A DNA stretch of 64,000 nucleotides, from positions 62,001-126,000 of the forward strand of contig NZ_JAGPYK010000010.1 of assembly GCF_018070045.1 (NCBI RefSeq). Direction: 5' to 3'. This document shows, in pieces, positions 40,277 through 49,605 of this stretch (its first letter is position 1; each line of letters starts with the position of its first letter). Made by a program: the position numbers and the translations under genes. The notes beneath the pieces were generated by a model that was given only the letters and a program-made list of their open reading frames with translations, did not search any database and was not told the DNA's origin. This DNA comes from Micromonospora sp. U21 (GTDB lineage Bacteria; Actinomycetota; Actinomycetes; Mycobacteriales; Micromonosporaceae).

Positions 40277-41020
40277 TCAGCGGCCGTCGCGGGGGCCGAA
40301 GACGGCCAGCGCGTCGGCGTCGCTGTGCTGCGAGCGCAGGTACTCGTCGGCCCAGGCGGCGGCGTCGGGAAAGGTCGACTCCGCTGCCACCCGGGCGCAG
40401 GCCGCGTCCACGTCGAATGCGGTGCGGCGCAGCTGCACCCCCGGCCCGAGCAGCACCCACCACGCGCCCGCCCCGCCGTACGGCATGCCGATGCTGCCCG
40501 CGTTGACCACCAGGCGGCGGTCGACCAGGCGGGTGAAGGGCATGTGGGTGTGGCCGCAGACCACCGTTCCGACCTCCGGCGGGAGGCCGGCGAACACCTC
40601 CGACCAGCGTGCCATCCGGGAGTCGACGAGCACGATCTCCTCGTCGTCGCGGGGCGTCGCATGGCAGAACAGCGTCGGGCCGAGGCCGTCGATCTCCAGG
40701 GTCACCGTCGCCGGCAGCGCGGCGAGTCGGGCCACCTGGTCCTCGCGCAACTGGTCGGCGGCCCAGTTCGACACCTCGATCGAGGCGGGCCGGCCGGCGC
40801 GGGCCTCGACCAGCTCGCGGTCGGCGTTGCCCCCGACCCAGCAGATCCGGTCACCGAGGCCGGCGAGCAGGTCGAGCACCTCGACCGGTTGCGGGCCGGC
40901 GGCGATGTCGCCGGTGAGCACGATCAGGTCGGCGGCGGCGACGTCCGGCTCGGCCAGTACCGCCTCCAGTGCGGGCAGTACCCCGTGGATGTCGGACAGG
41001 ACGGCAACTCGGTTCAGCAT
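40277..41020 (-). CDS. YfcE/ApaH-like metallophosphoesterase
   Basis: A 247-residue cytosolic protein starting MLNRVAVLSDIHGVLPALEA with GGTGGAG before ATG 41020. Metal-ligand motifs are SDIHG, LTGDIAAGP, GGNAD, FCHATP, CGHTHMPF and NAGSIGMPYGG. The compact single domain and the last motif match the YfcE/MJ0936-like phosphodiesterases. Activity on cyclic nucleotides or on general phosphodiesters is possible; the substrate is unknown. It is the third calcineurin-type protein of the window and the nearest neighbour of crp, on the same strand and 135 bases downstream of it, but a strong hairpin separates them. Confidence 0.83.
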   Translation of the reverse strand: MLNRVAVLSDIHGVLPALEAVLAEPDVAAADLIVLTGDIAAGPQPVEVLDLLAGLGDRICWVGGNADRELVEARAGRPASIEVSNWAADQLREDQVARLAALPATVTLEIDGLGPTLFCHATPRDDEEIVLVDSRMARWSEVFAGLPPEVGTVVCGHTHMPFTRLVDRRLVVNAGSIGMPYGGAGAWWVLLGPGVQLRRTAFDVDAACARVAAESTFPDAAAWADEYLRSQHSDADALAVFGPRDGR

Positions 41021-41108
41021 CGCTCCACCCTCGCCGGGCACCGGCACCCCGTCCAGCGATTCTGCGCCGGGCAGAGGAGGAAGCGGTGAGCACCAGGCCG
41101 CAACGAGA

Positions 41109-41145
41109 CGTCCCCGCCCACCGTCATCGACGGCGGGCGGGGACG
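41109..41145 (-). terminator. Hairpin terminator of crp
   Basis: CGTCCCCGCCC (41109-41119) and GGGCGGGGACG (41135-41145) are perfect 11-bp arms. The 15-base loop contains a second small stem CCGTC/GACGG, making a long interrupted hairpin that begins 11 bases after the crp stop. Confidence 0.85.
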
Positions 41146-41155
41146 GACGTGCTGC

Positions 41156-41833
41156 TCAGACGCGGGCGCGGCGGGCCAGGCGCTCCGGGTCCAGGATGAT
41201 GATGCTCTTGCCGTCCAGCCGCAGCCAGCCGCGCGAGGCGAAGTCGGCCAGCGCCTTGTTGACCGTCTCCCGGGAGGCGCCGACGAGCTGGGCGATCTCC
41301 TCCTGGGTGAGGTCGTGGGTCACCCGCAGCACGCCGCCGTCGCGCGTGCCGAACCGGCCGGCCATCTGGAGCAGATTCTTGGCGACCCGGCCCGGCACGT
41401 CCGTGAAGATCAGGTCGGCGAGCGAGTCGTTGGTCCGGCGCAGCCGCCGGGCGAGCACCCGGAGCAGCTGCTCGGCGATCTCGGGGCGGTTGTTCAGCCA
41501 CGGTCGCAGCGCCTGCTTGCGCAGTCGCACCAGCCGGGTGTCGGTCACCGCGGTGGCGGTCGCCGTACGCGGACCCGGGTCGAAGAGCGACAGCTCACCG
41601 ACCATGTCCGACGGGCCCATCACCGCGATCAGGTTCTGCCGGCCGTCCGCCGCGCGGCGCCCAACCTTGATCTTTCCAGACAGCAGGATATAGAGGCTGT
41701 CACCGGGCTCGCCCTCATTGAAGACGATCTCGCCCTTGCGGACCTCGATCGTCTCCATCTCCTTGGCGAGCGCCTCGGCAGCCTCCGGGTCTACACCCTG
41801 GAAGATCCCGCTGCGGGCCAGTACCTCGTCCAT
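41156..41833 (-). CDS. crp: Crp/Fnr-family cAMP-responsive regulator
   Basis: A 225-residue protein starting [20 protein letters not shown] at ATG 41833, with GGAGGT 7 bases upstream. The cyclic-nucleotide domain (about 10-125) has [16 protein letters not shown] and the phosphate cassette [18 protein letters not shown], whose Glu and Arg bind cAMP. The C-terminal winged helix (about 150-225) has [24 protein letters not shown]. This is the GlxR/Rv3676-type global regulator of actinobacteria. The gene neighbourhood with nth, TlpA, NUDIX and marP downstream on the other strand is as in M. tuberculosis. A cAMP-making cyclase candidate is 15 kb away in the same window. Confidence 0.95.
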   Translation of the reverse strand: MDEVLARSGIFQGVDPEAAEALAKEMETIEVRKGEIVFNEGEPGDSLYILLSGKIKVGRRAADGRQNLIAVMGPSDMVGELSLFDPGPRTATATAVTDTRLVRLRKQALRPWLNNRPEIAEQLLRVLARRLRRTNDSLADLIFTDVPGRVAKNLLQMAGRFGTRDGGVLRVTHDLTQEEIAQLVGASRETVNKALADFASRGWLRLDGKSIIILDPERLARRARV

Positions 41834-41976
41834 CGCGCACCTCCGGTTGCGCGTGCCGTCCGTCGGCCGGGTCCGCCGTCCGCTGATCCCCTCGCGCGCC
41901 GCCAAGTCTAGGCGCACGTGAGCACGAATCAGAGGTCGCCCCTGGAATCTTGATCGGTGGGCGTAACCTGCCCGAC

Positions 41977-42639
41977 GTGCTGAGCGAGCCGACACTGACC
42001 AGCCGCACCGAGGATGGGCGGGACATCCCGCTGCTCGTCTGGCGCGCGGACGGGCCGCTGCGGGCCGTCAGCAGCGGCCCGCTGGGGGGTGGTATCGGCG
42101 TCCGGCGCTGGGTGCTCAACGCCACCGTGCCCATGTCGTACGACCGGGACGACCCGGCCGCGCACCTGGCCGTGCTCGCCACCGACCTGACCCTCGACGG
42201 GCCCGGGGTGGGCCTGCTGACCGGTGTCGATGTGACCGAGGTGGTGGCCCGGACCGACACCGGCGTTCGGGCCTGGGCGACGGTCGGGCTCGGCATCCCG
42301 GTGCCGGCCGCCGCGCCGGCCCCGGCCGCGCTCACCCAACGGGTCGGCACGGTCAACATCGTGGTGTACGTGCCGGCCCGGCTCGCCGACTCGGCTCTGG
42401 TCAACGCGGTGGCCACCGCGACCGAGGCGAAGACCCAGGCGATCACCGAGCTGGGGCTGCCCGGAACCGGCACGCCGACCGACTCGGTCACCGTGCTCTG
42501 CCCGGTGGACGGGCCGGAGGCCGCGTACGGCGGGCCGCGCTCCGCCTGGGGCGCCCCACTTGCCCGAGCGGTGCACGCCGCGGTGTTCGCCGGCGGCGAC
42601 CGACCGGTCGTGCCCTGGTCAGACCAGCTGACCGGCTGA
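41977..42639 (+). CDS. cbiZ: Adenosylcobinamide amidohydrolase (CbiZ family)
   Basis: A 220-residue cytosolic protein from GTG 41977 ([22 protein letters not shown]). The CbiZ features are [22 protein letters not shown] (an N-terminal Gly-rich Asn loop), LLTGVDV, and [30 protein letters not shown]. CbiZ removes the aminopropanol phosphate side chain from adenosylcobinamide so that salvaged cobamides re-enter B12 synthesis as adenosylcobyric acid. TAACCT lies 7 bases before GTG with no ribosome site, so leaderless; TTG 41950 is a less likely start. It is divergent from crp. No other cobalamin gene is nearby. Confidence 0.82.
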   Translation: MLSEPTLTSRTEDGRDIPLLVWRADGPLRAVSSGPLGGGIGVRRWVLNATVPMSYDRDDPAAHLAVLATDLTLDGPGVGLLTGVDVTEVVARTDTGVRAWATVGLGIPVPAAAPAPAALTQRVGTVNIVVYVPARLADSALVNAVATATEAKTQAITELGLPGTGTPTDSVTVLCPVDGPEAAYGGPRSAWGAPLARAVHAAVFAGGDRPVVPWSDQLTG

Positions 42640-42695
42640 ACTTCCGACCGATCGGCCCTCGTCGGCGCGTTTAACGACCGGTAGGGTCGCGAACG

Positions 42696-43874
42696 ATGTA
42701 CGCTCCCGAGCCCCTCACGCCCCGCCCGCGTCGCCGCGTCGCCCTCGGCCTCGCGGCGCTGCTGGCCGCCCTGTTCCTCGCCGGCTGTGCCGACTCCGGG
42801 GAGGGGCCCGTCTGGCAGCCTGGTGCCGGAGGCGGTGGCACCGGCGCGCCGGTGGCGACGGCCGGCCCGAAGGCCAGCGGCGGCACGTCGGCCTCCGGCG
42901 GGGGCGGCGCGATCTCGCTCTCCGCCACCGGCGACATCATCATGGGCAACGCACCGAACCGGCTGCCCGCCGCCGGCGGGAAGGGCTTCTTCACCTCGGT
43001 CACCGAGGCGCTCAAGGCCGACCTGGTGATGGGCAACCTGGAGGAGCCGCTGACGGTGGACACCGGCACCGGGAAGTGCGGGGCAAACTCGACCCGATGC
43101 TTCCAGTTCCGGGCCCCGCCCGAGTACGCCGCGCACCTGCGGGACGCCGGCTTCGACCTGCTCAACCAGGCCAACAACCACGGCTACGACTACGGCCCGA
43201 AGGGTTACCAGAACACCCAGGATGCGCTGGAGAAGTACGACCTGGCGCACACCGGGGCTCCGGACCAGATCACCGTGGTCGACGTCAAGGGCGTCAAGGT
43301 CGCTGTGGCCGGCTTCTCGTCGTACGTCTGGTCGAACAGCCTGGTCGACATCAGCAAGGCGAAGGCGGTGGTCGCCAAGGCCGCCACCATGGCCGACGTG
43401 GTCGTGGTGCAGGTGCACATGGGCGGCGAGGGCGCCGGGCAGACCCGGGTCAAGCCGGGCACCGAGATGTTCCTCGGCGAGAACCGGGGCGATCCGGTCA
43501 AGTTCTCGCACGCCATGATCGACGCTGGCGCCGACCTGATCGTCGGGCACGGGCCGCACGTGCTGCGCGGCATGGAGTTCTACAAGGGCCGGCTGATCGC
43601 GTACAGCCTGGGCAACTTCGCCGGTGGAGGCAACTCGCTGAGCAACGACGGCCGGCTCGGCTGGGGCGGGGTGCTGAAGGTGTCGCTCAAACCGGACGGC
43701 AGCTGGTCTGGCGGCACGTTCACCTCGACGTACATGAACTCCGCCGGCAAGCCGACGATGGACCCGGACGACCGGGGCCTGGGCCTGGTCACCGAGCTGA
43801 GCCGCAGCGACTTCCCGAAGGGCGGCGCCCGGTTCGACGGGCAGGGCAAGATCTCCCCGCCGACCGGCGGTTGA
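42696..43874 (+). CDS. CapA-family lipoprotein (poly-gamma-glutamate capsule-type metallophosphatase fold)
   Basis: A 392-residue lipoprotein starting [18 protein letters not shown], with lipobox LFLAGC ending at Cys about 31 and then a Gly/Ser-rich linker. The CapA domain (about 72-350) has [44 protein letters not shown] and [26 protein letters not shown]. The fold is a calcineurin-like phosphatase variant; CapA aids poly-gamma-glutamate synthesis in Bacillus, but many members, including those in non-capsulated actinobacteria, have unknown tasks. The start is ATG 42696, 8 bases after TAGGGT; leaderless is likely. No other capsule gene is nearby. Confidence 0.85.
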   Translation: MYAPEPLTPRPRRRVALGLAALLAALFLAGCADSGEGPVWQPGAGGGGTGAPVATAGPKASGGTSASGGGGAISLSATGDIIMGNAPNRLPAAGGKGFFTSVTEALKADLVMGNLEEPLTVDTGTGKCGANSTRCFQFRAPPEYAAHLRDAGFDLLNQANNHGYDYGPKGYQNTQDALEKYDLAHTGAPDQITVVDVKGVKVAVAGFSSYVWSNSLVDISKAKAVVAKAATMADVVVVQVHMGGEGAGQTRVKPGTEMFLGENRGDPVKFSHAMIDAGADLIVGHGPHVLRGMEFYKGRLIAYSLGNFAGGGNSLSNDGRLGWGGVLKVSLKPDGSWSGGTFTSTYMNSAGKPTMDPDDRGLGLVTELSRSDFPKGGARFDGQGKISPPTGG

Positions 43875-43914
43875 CCCGGCGGGAACGTCCGGTGCGCGAC
43901 GTAGGCTGGCCGTC

Positions 43915-44703
43915 GTGACCAGTAGCCCTCCCGGTGCCAGCGAGACCGACCTCGGGCGCAAACGCCGTGCCCGCAAGATCGGCCGGGCGCTGGCCGAGAC
44001 GCACCCCGACGCGCACTGTGAGCTGGATCATTCCACCCCGCTTGAGCTGGCCGTCGCCACCATCCTCTCCGCGCAGTGCACGGACAAGAAGGTCAACGAG
44101 GTCACGCCGAAGCTCTTCGCCCGTTACCCGACGGCCGCGGCGTACGCCGGCGCGGACCGGGGCGAGATGGAGGAGCTGATCCGGCCCACCGGCTTCTACC
44201 GCAACAAGACCGACTCGCTGCTCAAGCTCGGTCAGGCCCTCCTCGACCGGTACGACGGCCAGGTTCCCGGCCGGCTCGTCGACCTGGTGACGCTGCCCGG
44301 GATCGGCCGCAAGACGGCCAACGTCATCCTGGGCAACGCCTTCGACGTTCCGGGCATCACCGTCGACACGCACTTCCAACGGCTGGTCCACCGGTGGCGG
44401 CTGACCGCCGAGACCGACCCGGTCAAGATCGAGCACGCGGTCGGCGCGCTGTACGACAAGCGCGACTGGACGATGCTGTCGCACCGGATCATCTTCCACG
44501 GGCGGCGGGTCTGCCATGCCCGCAAGCCAGCCTGCGGCGCGTGCACGCTGGCCAAGCTCTGCCCCTCGTACGGCACCGGGCCGACCGAGCCGGCCGCCGC
44601 CGCCAAGCTGCTCAAGGGGCCCCGGGCGCGCGACCTCGCGGCGGCCGCCGGCGTCGACCCGGAGTTGGTGCCCGCCCAGGCGGTCGCCGCGGAGGTGCCG
44701 TGA
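43915..44703 (+). CDS. nth: Endonuclease III
   Basis: A 262-residue DNA repair enzyme. The helix-hairpin-helix [13 protein letters not shown] carries the catalytic Lys, and VDTHFQRL carries the catalytic Asp. The C-terminal iron-sulfur loop reads [17 protein letters not shown] (C-x6-C-x2-C-x5-C). It removes oxidised pyrimidines and nicks the strand at the abasic site. Compared with E. coli Nth it has an N-terminal basic tail of about 25 residues and a C-terminal tail of 30 residues. The start is GTG 43915, 7 bases after TAGGCT; leaderless. Its stop overlaps the GTG of the thioredoxin gene, starting a coupled three-gene set nth-tlpA-nudix as in mycobacteria. Confidence 0.95.
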   Translation: MTSSPPGASETDLGRKRRARKIGRALAETHPDAHCELDHSTPLELAVATILSAQCTDKKVNEVTPKLFARYPTAAAYAGADRGEMEELIRPTGFYRNKTDSLLKLGQALLDRYDGQVPGRLVDLVTLPGIGRKTANVILGNAFDVPGITVDTHFQRLVHRWRLTAETDPVKIEHAVGALYDKRDWTMLSHRIIFHGRRVCHARKPACGACTLAKLCPSYGTGPTEPAAAAKLLKGPRARDLAAAAGVDPELVPAQAVAAEVP

Positions 44704-45314
44704 ACCGGCGCCTCGCCCTGCTGGTCCTGCCGCTGCTGCTGCTCGTCGTCGCCGGGTGCACCGCGGCCGCGGACGACGCCCCCGCACCCCGGGCGACCGC
44801 CGCCGAGCGTCCGTCGCCGTTCCGGGACTGCGCCGCGCTGAGCACGGCACCCACGGCCGGCGCGGGCACGCCGGCACCCGCCACGGGCGGGGAGACGCTG
44901 CCGGAGCTGACCCTGACCTGCTTCACCGGCGGCGCCCCGGTCACGTTGCGGGATGTGGCCGGGCCGGCGGTGATCAACGTGTGGGCGTCCTGGTGCCCGC
45001 CGTGCCGCAAGGAGCTGCCCGCCTTCCAGCGGCTCAGCGAGCGGGCCGCCGGCCGGCTCCAGGTGGTCGGGGTGAACAGCCGGGACAGCCGCAACGGCGC
45101 CCGGTCCATCGGCGAGGACTTCGGCGTCCGGTTCCCGATCCTGGTGGACCAGGGTGAGGCGCTGCAACGGGCGCTGAACCGCAACGCCATCCCGCTGACC
45201 CTCTTCGTCGACGGCCAGGGCCGGATCCGGCACATCGACGCCACCGGGGCGCTCGACGACGCCCGACTCGCCGAACTGGTCCGTCAGCACCTCGGTCTGG
45301 CGGTGCCCGCGTGA
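44700..45314 (+). CDS. TlpA-like thioredoxin lipoprotein (Rv3673c type)
   Basis: A 204-residue exported protein from GTG 44700, overlapping the nth stop. A signal peptide ends in lipobox VVAGC (about Cys 20). A Pro/Ala linker leads to a thioredoxin fold with the active site [15 protein letters not shown] near residue 101 and cis-Pro IPLTLFVDG. It probably reduces or shuffles disulfides outside the membrane, for example of cytochrome apoproteins. An extra Cys pair (DCAAL and LTCFTGG) lies before the fold. Its stop overlaps the NUDIX start as GTGA, so it is translated in series. Confidence 0.9.
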   Translation: MNRRLALLVLPLLLLVVAGCTAAADDAPAPRATAAERPSPFRDCAALSTAPTAGAGTPAPATGGETLPELTLTCFTGGAPVTLRDVAGPAVINVWASWCPPCRKELPAFQRLSERAAGRLQVVGVNSRDSRNGARSIGEDFGVRFPILVDQGEALQRALNRNAIPLTLFVDGQGRIRHIDATGALDDARLAELVRQHLGLAVPA

Positions 45315-46003
45315 CCCGCCGCCCGCCGGTGTGGATCGACCCGTTGCTGGCCCGGCTCGGCACCGCCCGCGCCGAGGACTTCACCCGGCTGACCACCCCG
45401 GCCGAGGGCGGCCGGGAGAGCGCCGTGCTGGTGCTGCTCGGCGAGCAGCCCGGCGCCGGCCCCGACGTGCTCGTCCTGCAACGCGCCGCCACCCTGCGCA
45501 ACCACGCCGGTCAGCCGGCCTTCCCCGGCGGCGCGGCCGACCCCGAGGACAGCGACGTCCGCGCCACCGCGCTGCGCGAGGCGAATGAGGAGGTCGGCCT
45601 CGACCCGGCGAGCGTGACCGTGCTGGCCGAGCTGCCGAAGCTGTGGATCCCGGTCAGCGACTTCGTGGTCACCCCGGTGCTGGCCTGGTGGCACGACCCG
45701 CACCCGGTGCACCCCCGGGAGCCCGCCGAGGTGGCGCACGTGGCCCGGCTGCCGGTCAGCGAGCTGGTCGACCCGGCCAACCGGCTGGGCGTCCGTCACC
45801 CCAGCGGCTGGATCGGGCCGGCGTTCTCGGCGCGCGGCATGCTGGTCTGGGGCTTCACCGCCGGGGTGCTGGCCACCCTGCTGGAGATGGGCGGCTGGGC
45901 CCGCCCGTGGCCGCGTGGCCGGGTGGTCGAGCTGCCGCCGACCGGGGCGACGCCGGCGCCCTCGGCCGGCACCGACGACGCCGACGAGACCGCCCTGCAC
46001 TGA
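45311..46003 (+). CDS. NUDIX hydrolase, CoA-pyrophosphatase type (Rv3672c type)
   Basis: A 230-residue cytosolic protein from GTG 45311 ([17 protein letters not shown]). The NUDIX box runs from GGAADPEDSDVRATALREAN to EEVGLD, with the metal-binding REANEE core. The preceding LRNHAGQPAFPGG matches the CoA/nucleotide-pyrophosphatase signature (UPF0035-like). It probably cleaves CoA or a CoA ester to 3'-phosphoadenosine phosphate and a phosphopantetheine. It is coupled to the thioredoxin gene by overlap. Its stop is 63 bases from marP, which has a separate -10 box. Confidence 0.88.
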   Translation: MTRRPPVWIDPLLARLGTARAEDFTRLTTPAEGGRESAVLVLLGEQPGAGPDVLVLQRAATLRNHAGQPAFPGGAADPEDSDVRATALREANEEVGLDPASVTVLAELPKLWIPVSDFVVTPVLAWWHDPHPVHPREPAEVAHVARLPVSELVDPANRLGVRHPSGWIGPAFSARGMLVWGFTAGVLATLLEMGGWARPWPRGRVVELPPTGATPAPSAGTDDADETALH

Positions 46004-46066
46004 CCCGGCGGTCACCTTCCGCAAGCGATGGTCATCTGCTGGGCGCCCTGCCCGTACGCTGGACCC

Positions 46067-47245
46067 GTGTCCGTCGTGGATCTCGTACTGCTGCTGCTCA
46101 TGCTCGTGTTCGCGATCAGCGGATACCGCCAGGGCTTCGTCATCGGAATCCTGTCGCTCTCCGGCTTCTTCCTGGGGCTGCTGCTGGGCCTTCAGCTCGG
46201 GCCGCTGTTCGCGCGGCAGTTCGTGGACCCCGGCATCCGGGTGCTGATCTCGCTGGTGGCCGTCTTCGGGCTGGCCGTGGTCGGGCAGGCGCTCGCCGGC
46301 TGGCTCGGCTCGCACGTGCGCAAGACGATCACCAGTGACGTCGGCAAGCAGGTCGACGACGTCGGCGGCGCGTTCGTCTCGCTGTTCGCGGTGCTCCTGC
46401 TCGCCTGGCTGGTCGCCGTGCCGCTCGGCTCGTCCTCGGTGCCCTGGCTCGCCGCCTCGGTGCGCAACAGCGCGCTGATCACCGTGGTGAACCAGGTCCT
46501 GCCGGAGCAGGCCCACGAGCTCTCCACCGCGTTGCGGGACACCGTCGACACCGATGGTTTCCCGGACGTCTTCGGTGACCTCGCACCGACCCGGGCCCGG
46601 CAGGTCGAACCTCCCGACCCGGCGCTGGCCGGCTCCCAGGTGGTGGTCAACGGTCAGCGGTCGGTGGTCAAGGTGCTCGGGTCCGCGCCCGGCTGCTCGC
46701 GCCGGATCGAGGGATCCGGTTTCGTGTACGCCGACGACCGGGTGATGACCAACGCGCACGTGGTGGCCGGCACCCGCTCGGTGGCGGTGGAGCTGGGCGG
46801 CGACCGGTACGACGGCGAGGTGGTGGTCTACGACCCGGACCGGGACCTGGCCGTGCTGCTCGTACCCGGGCTGCCCGGCCCGTCGCTGCGGTTCGCGGCC
46901 GGCGACGCGGGCAGCGGTACGGACGCCATCGTGCTCGGCTTTCCGCTCGACGGCCCGTACAACGCCCAGTCGGCGCGGGTGCGCGACGTCGACCGGATCA
47001 CCGGGCCGGACATCTACGCCTCCGGGGACGTCACCCGGGAGATCTACACGATCCGGGCGTTGGTCCGTAGCGGCAACTCCGGCGGTCCGCTGGTTTCCGC
47101 CAACGGCCTGGTGCTCGGCGTCATCTTCGCGGCGGCGGCCGACGACCCGAACACCGGCTTCGCGGTGACCGCCGCGGAGGCGCGCCCGGTGGCCCTGGCC
47201 GGCGCGGAACGCAACCGGCGTGTCGGCACCGGAGAGTGCACCTGA
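46067..47245 (+). CDS. marP: MarP-type membrane serine protease
   Basis: A 392-residue protein from GTG 46067 (VSVVDLVLLLLMLVFAISGY). The N-terminal CvpA/colicin-V-like part has four membrane helices (to about residue 135). The periplasmic trypsin-like domain has His231 in MTNAHVVAG, Asp260 in DPDRDLAVL and Ser338 in RSGNSGGPL. A Cys pair around APGCSRRI and the final GECT may form the regulatory disulfide known in MarP (Rv3671c), which helps cells survive acid and oxidative stress. TACGCT lies 6 bases before GTG; leaderless. It closes the conserved crp-nth-marP block and is convergent with the PAP2 gene. Confidence 0.93.
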   Translation: MSVVDLVLLLLMLVFAISGYRQGFVIGILSLSGFFLGLLLGLQLGPLFARQFVDPGIRVLISLVAVFGLAVVGQALAGWLGSHVRKTITSDVGKQVDDVGGAFVSLFAVLLLAWLVAVPLGSSSVPWLAASVRNSALITVVNQVLPEQAHELSTALRDTVDTDGFPDVFGDLAPTRARQVEPPDPALAGSQVVVNGQRSVVKVLGSAPGCSRRIEGSGFVYADDRVMTNAHVVAGTRSVAVELGGDRYDGEVVVYDPDRDLAVLLVPGLPGPSLRFAAGDAGSGTDAIVLGFPLDGPYNAQSARVRDVDRITGPDIYASGDVTREIYTIRALVRSGNSGGPLVSANGLVLGVIFAAAADDPNTGFAVTAAEARPVALAGAERNRRVGTGECT

Positions 47246-47264
47246 TCGCCGCCCGGGTCAGCTC

Positions 47265-47289
47265 CGGGCCGGCTCGGCGGGCCGGCCCG
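47265..47289. terminator. Hairpin between marP and the PAP2 gene
   Basis: CGGGCCGGC (47265-47273) and GCCGGCCCG (47281-47289) form a perfect 9-bp stem around a 7-base loop, 20 bases after the marP stop. Confidence 0.7.
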
Positions 47290-47351
47290 CCGTGGGCAGC
47301 TTCGCCCGCCCCACCGCACCCCCGGTCCCGCATGGCCGACGTCGGCACGCC

Positions 47352-48143
47352 TCAGGTCGCTCCCGGGTGCCGCTCGACCTCCGGCGCGACGCCTCCGCGA
47401 GTGGGCTGGACCGGCCGCAGGCCGGTGTGCGCCCGCCAGCTGGTGAACGCTGCCGTGGTCGCCGCGATCACCGCCGCACCCAGCAGCCAGCCGCCCAGCA
47501 CGTCACTGGCCCAGTGCACGCCGAGCGCCACCCGGCTCAGGCCGGTCAGCACGGCGACCAGCACTGCGGCGACCCAGAGCGCGACCCGCCATCGCCCCCG
47601 CCCGGCGTACGGCAGGAACACCAGCAGCAGCACCCCGGCTGTCAGGATGGCGTTCAGCGCGTGCCCGGAGGGGAACGCGTAGCCGGCTGCCCGGGCAACC
47701 GGGTCGAGCAGGTCCGGCCGGTCCCGGCCGACGAGCAGTTTGAGCAGCGGGCCGATCGATCCGCCCACCACCATGGTGGTGGTCACCCACAGGGCCAGCC
47801 GGCGGGCTCCCCGGCGCAGCAGCCAGATCACCACGAGCAGGGCGGCGGCCCGCAGCGGCATCGGTGCGAACACCTCGGTCCAGATGCGCATCAGCGCGAC
47901 CCAGACCGGGTGATCGAGCGCGTAGCCGTGCAGCGCGTCGGTGACCGTCGCGTCCAGCCGGTGCAGCGGCGCCCAGCCCCCGAGCACCAGCAGGGCGAGC
48001 AGCGTGAACGGCACCAGGACCAGGAACGCCGCCGTCGCGGCCAGGGTCAGCCGCAGGCCCAGCGAACGGTCCGGGTCGAGGCGGCGGCGCCGCCAGGACG
48101 CGTGGTCGGCGCGGACCAGGGTGCGCGGGCCGGGCATGGTCAT
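47352..48143 (-). CDS. PAP2-family membrane phosphatase
   Basis: A 263-residue protein starting MTMPGPRTLVRADHASWRRR, with about six membrane helices. The three phosphatase motifs are in order: KLLVGRDRP (about residues 137-145), YAFPSGHALN, and SRVALGVHWASDVLGG. The family dephosphorylates lipid phosphates such as undecaprenyl pyrophosphate or phosphatidic acid on the outer face of the membrane; the substrate is unknown. A TAGAAC box lies 6 bases before ATG 48143. It lies downstream of the mycosin gene on the same strand with 53 bases between, so it could be read with the secretion genes, but the box suggests its own promoter. Confidence 0.9.
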   Translation of the reverse strand: MTMPGPRTLVRADHASWRRRRLDPDRSLGLRLTLAATAAFLVLVPFTLLALLVLGGWAPLHRLDATVTDALHGYALDHPVWVALMRIWTEVFAPMPLRAAALLVVIWLLRRGARRLALWVTTTMVVGGSIGPLLKLLVGRDRPDLLDPVARAAGYAFPSGHALNAILTAGVLLLVFLPYAGRGRWRVALWVAAVLVAVLTGLSRVALGVHWASDVLGGWLLGAAVIAATTAAFTSWRAHTGLRPVQPTRGGVAPEVERHPGAT

Positions 48144-48196
48144 GGGGACGTTCTACCCCACCGGCGGTGCGCTCAGCCCTACGGCTCCGGCAGTGA

Positions 48197-49531
48197 TCAG
48201 CGGGTCCGCTGGCGGAACCGCCGCACCATCAACGCCGCGCCGGTGATCAGGGCGACGAGGAGCGCGGCCCCGGTCCACAGCTGCTCCGGCGCCGAATCGG
48301 CCTGCGCGCCCGCCGCCCGGGCCGTCCACCGGGTCTGCTGCCGGGGTGCGGTGAGACCGAGCGGGTCGCTGCCGGCGCCGGTCACCGGGTCGTTGTCGGC
48401 GGAACCGGGGGCCGGGCCGAAGCCGACCACGCCCGGCGACGTCAGGTCGTCCAACGGGTTGGCGGTCACCGGCGGGACCTCTGCGGTCAGCGCGGCCACC
48501 GGGTCCACCGCCCCGTACCCGAAGCGGTCGTCCCGCCCGGTCGGGCCGAGGTCGCGCGCGGTGGCCAGCAGCCGGTTGACCACCTCGCCGGCGGGCATCA
48601 GCGGGTAGCGGGACCGCACCAGCGCGGCGGTGGCGGTCACCAGCGGCGCGGCGAAGCTGGTGCCCTGCACCCGCCAGTACCCGTCCGGGGATTTGGCGCC
48701 GACCAGCCCGGTGGCGGGTGCGGTCAGCACCGTCGCCCGCCCGGTGATCGAGCCGGACCACAGATTGTCGCTGTTGCGCTCCAGACCGGCGACCGCGATC
48801 ACGCCCGGCTCGCGGGCCGGATACCAGACCTTGGAGTTGCTGGAGGTGGCCAGGTTGCCGGTGCAGGCGATGACCACCACGTCCCGGGCGAACGCGTAGT
48901 CCAGCGCCGCGGCCAGGGCGGGGCTGTCGCCGCTGCCGCCCAGCGACAGGTTGATCACGCGGGCGCCGTGGTCGACCGCCCAACGCACCCCCTGGGCGAC
49001 GATCAGCGCGTCGTCGTAGCGGTTCTCGTCGTCGAGCACGCGCACCGGCAGGATCCGGGCGTCCGGCGCCAGGCCGACCACGCCCCGCTTGTCATCCTTC
49101 CGACCGGCGATCAGGCCCGCGACAGTGGTGCCGTGCCCCACCGGATCCGGGCCGGCGCCCCCGTCCGGGCCGACCAGATCGACGCCCTGCAGCACCTGGC
49201 CGGCCAGGTCGGGATGGCTGGCGTCCACTCCGGAGTCGACCACCGCGACGGTCACACCCCGCCCGGTCGAGCTGCGCCAGGCCGTCTCGGCGCGCAGCTC
49301 GTCGAGCTGCCACTGCTCGTCGCGGACCTGGTCGGTGCGGCTCACGCTGTCACCGGGGGCGAACGCCACCGGCGCTCCGGCGAGCTGTCCGCCGGTGGCG
49401 GGCGCGGCGACGGGCGCGGCGGCCGGGGCCACGACGGCGAGCGCCGCCACCACACCGAGCAGCGTCCGGCCGGTTGCCCGTCGGGCCGCTGCCGGACAGC
49501 TGTGCCGAACCCCAGTCACATCCTCAGCCAT
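48197..49531 (-). CDS. mycP: Mycosin, subtilisin-like protease of type VII secretion
   Basis: A 444-residue S8 protease starting MAEDVTGVRHSCPAAARRAT. A signal peptide (to about residue 45) comes first. The catalytic Asp is in VAVVDSGVDASHPDL, the His in PVGHGTTVAG, and the Ser in QGTSFAAPLVTA. A Pro/Gly-rich linker and a C-terminal membrane helix (LLVALITGAALMVRR) end the protein. This is the mycosin (MycP) layout, which anchors the protease in the membrane next to the ESX channel and is needed for its stability. It follows eccC by 74 bases on the same strand. The overlapping ATG region at 49531 shows only a weak ribosome site. Confidence 0.92.
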   Translation of the reverse strand: MAEDVTGVRHSCPAAARRATGRTLLGVVAALAVVAPAAAPVAAPATGGQLAGAPVAFAPGDSVSRTDQVRDEQWQLDELRAETAWRSSTGRGVTVAVVDSGVDASHPDLAGQVLQGVDLVGPDGGAGPDPVGHGTTVAGLIAGRKDDKRGVVGLAPDARILPVRVLDDENRYDDALIVAQGVRWAVDHGARVINLSLGGSGDSPALAAALDYAFARDVVVIACTGNLATSSNSKVWYPAREPGVIAVAGLERNSDNLWSGSITGRATVLTAPATGLVGAKSPDGYWRVQGTSFAAPLVTATAALVRSRYPLMPAGEVVNRLLATARDLGPTGRDDRFGYGAVDPVAALTAEVPPVTANPLDDLTSPGVVGFGPAPGSADNDPVTGAGSDPLGLTAPRQQTRWTARAAGAQADSAPEQLWTGAALLVALITGAALMVRRFRQRTR

Positions 49532-49605
49532 TCATCCCGACGGAACCATGACGATCGGAGATTACCGGTTTCCCCACCTGTCACGGGAGGAACCGGGGAG
49601 ACAGG

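Noticed and set aside
43076..43918. Plus-strand open frame inside the CapA gene
   Set aside because: Arg/Gly/Ala-rich out-of-frame shadow; CapA motifs are in the main frame.
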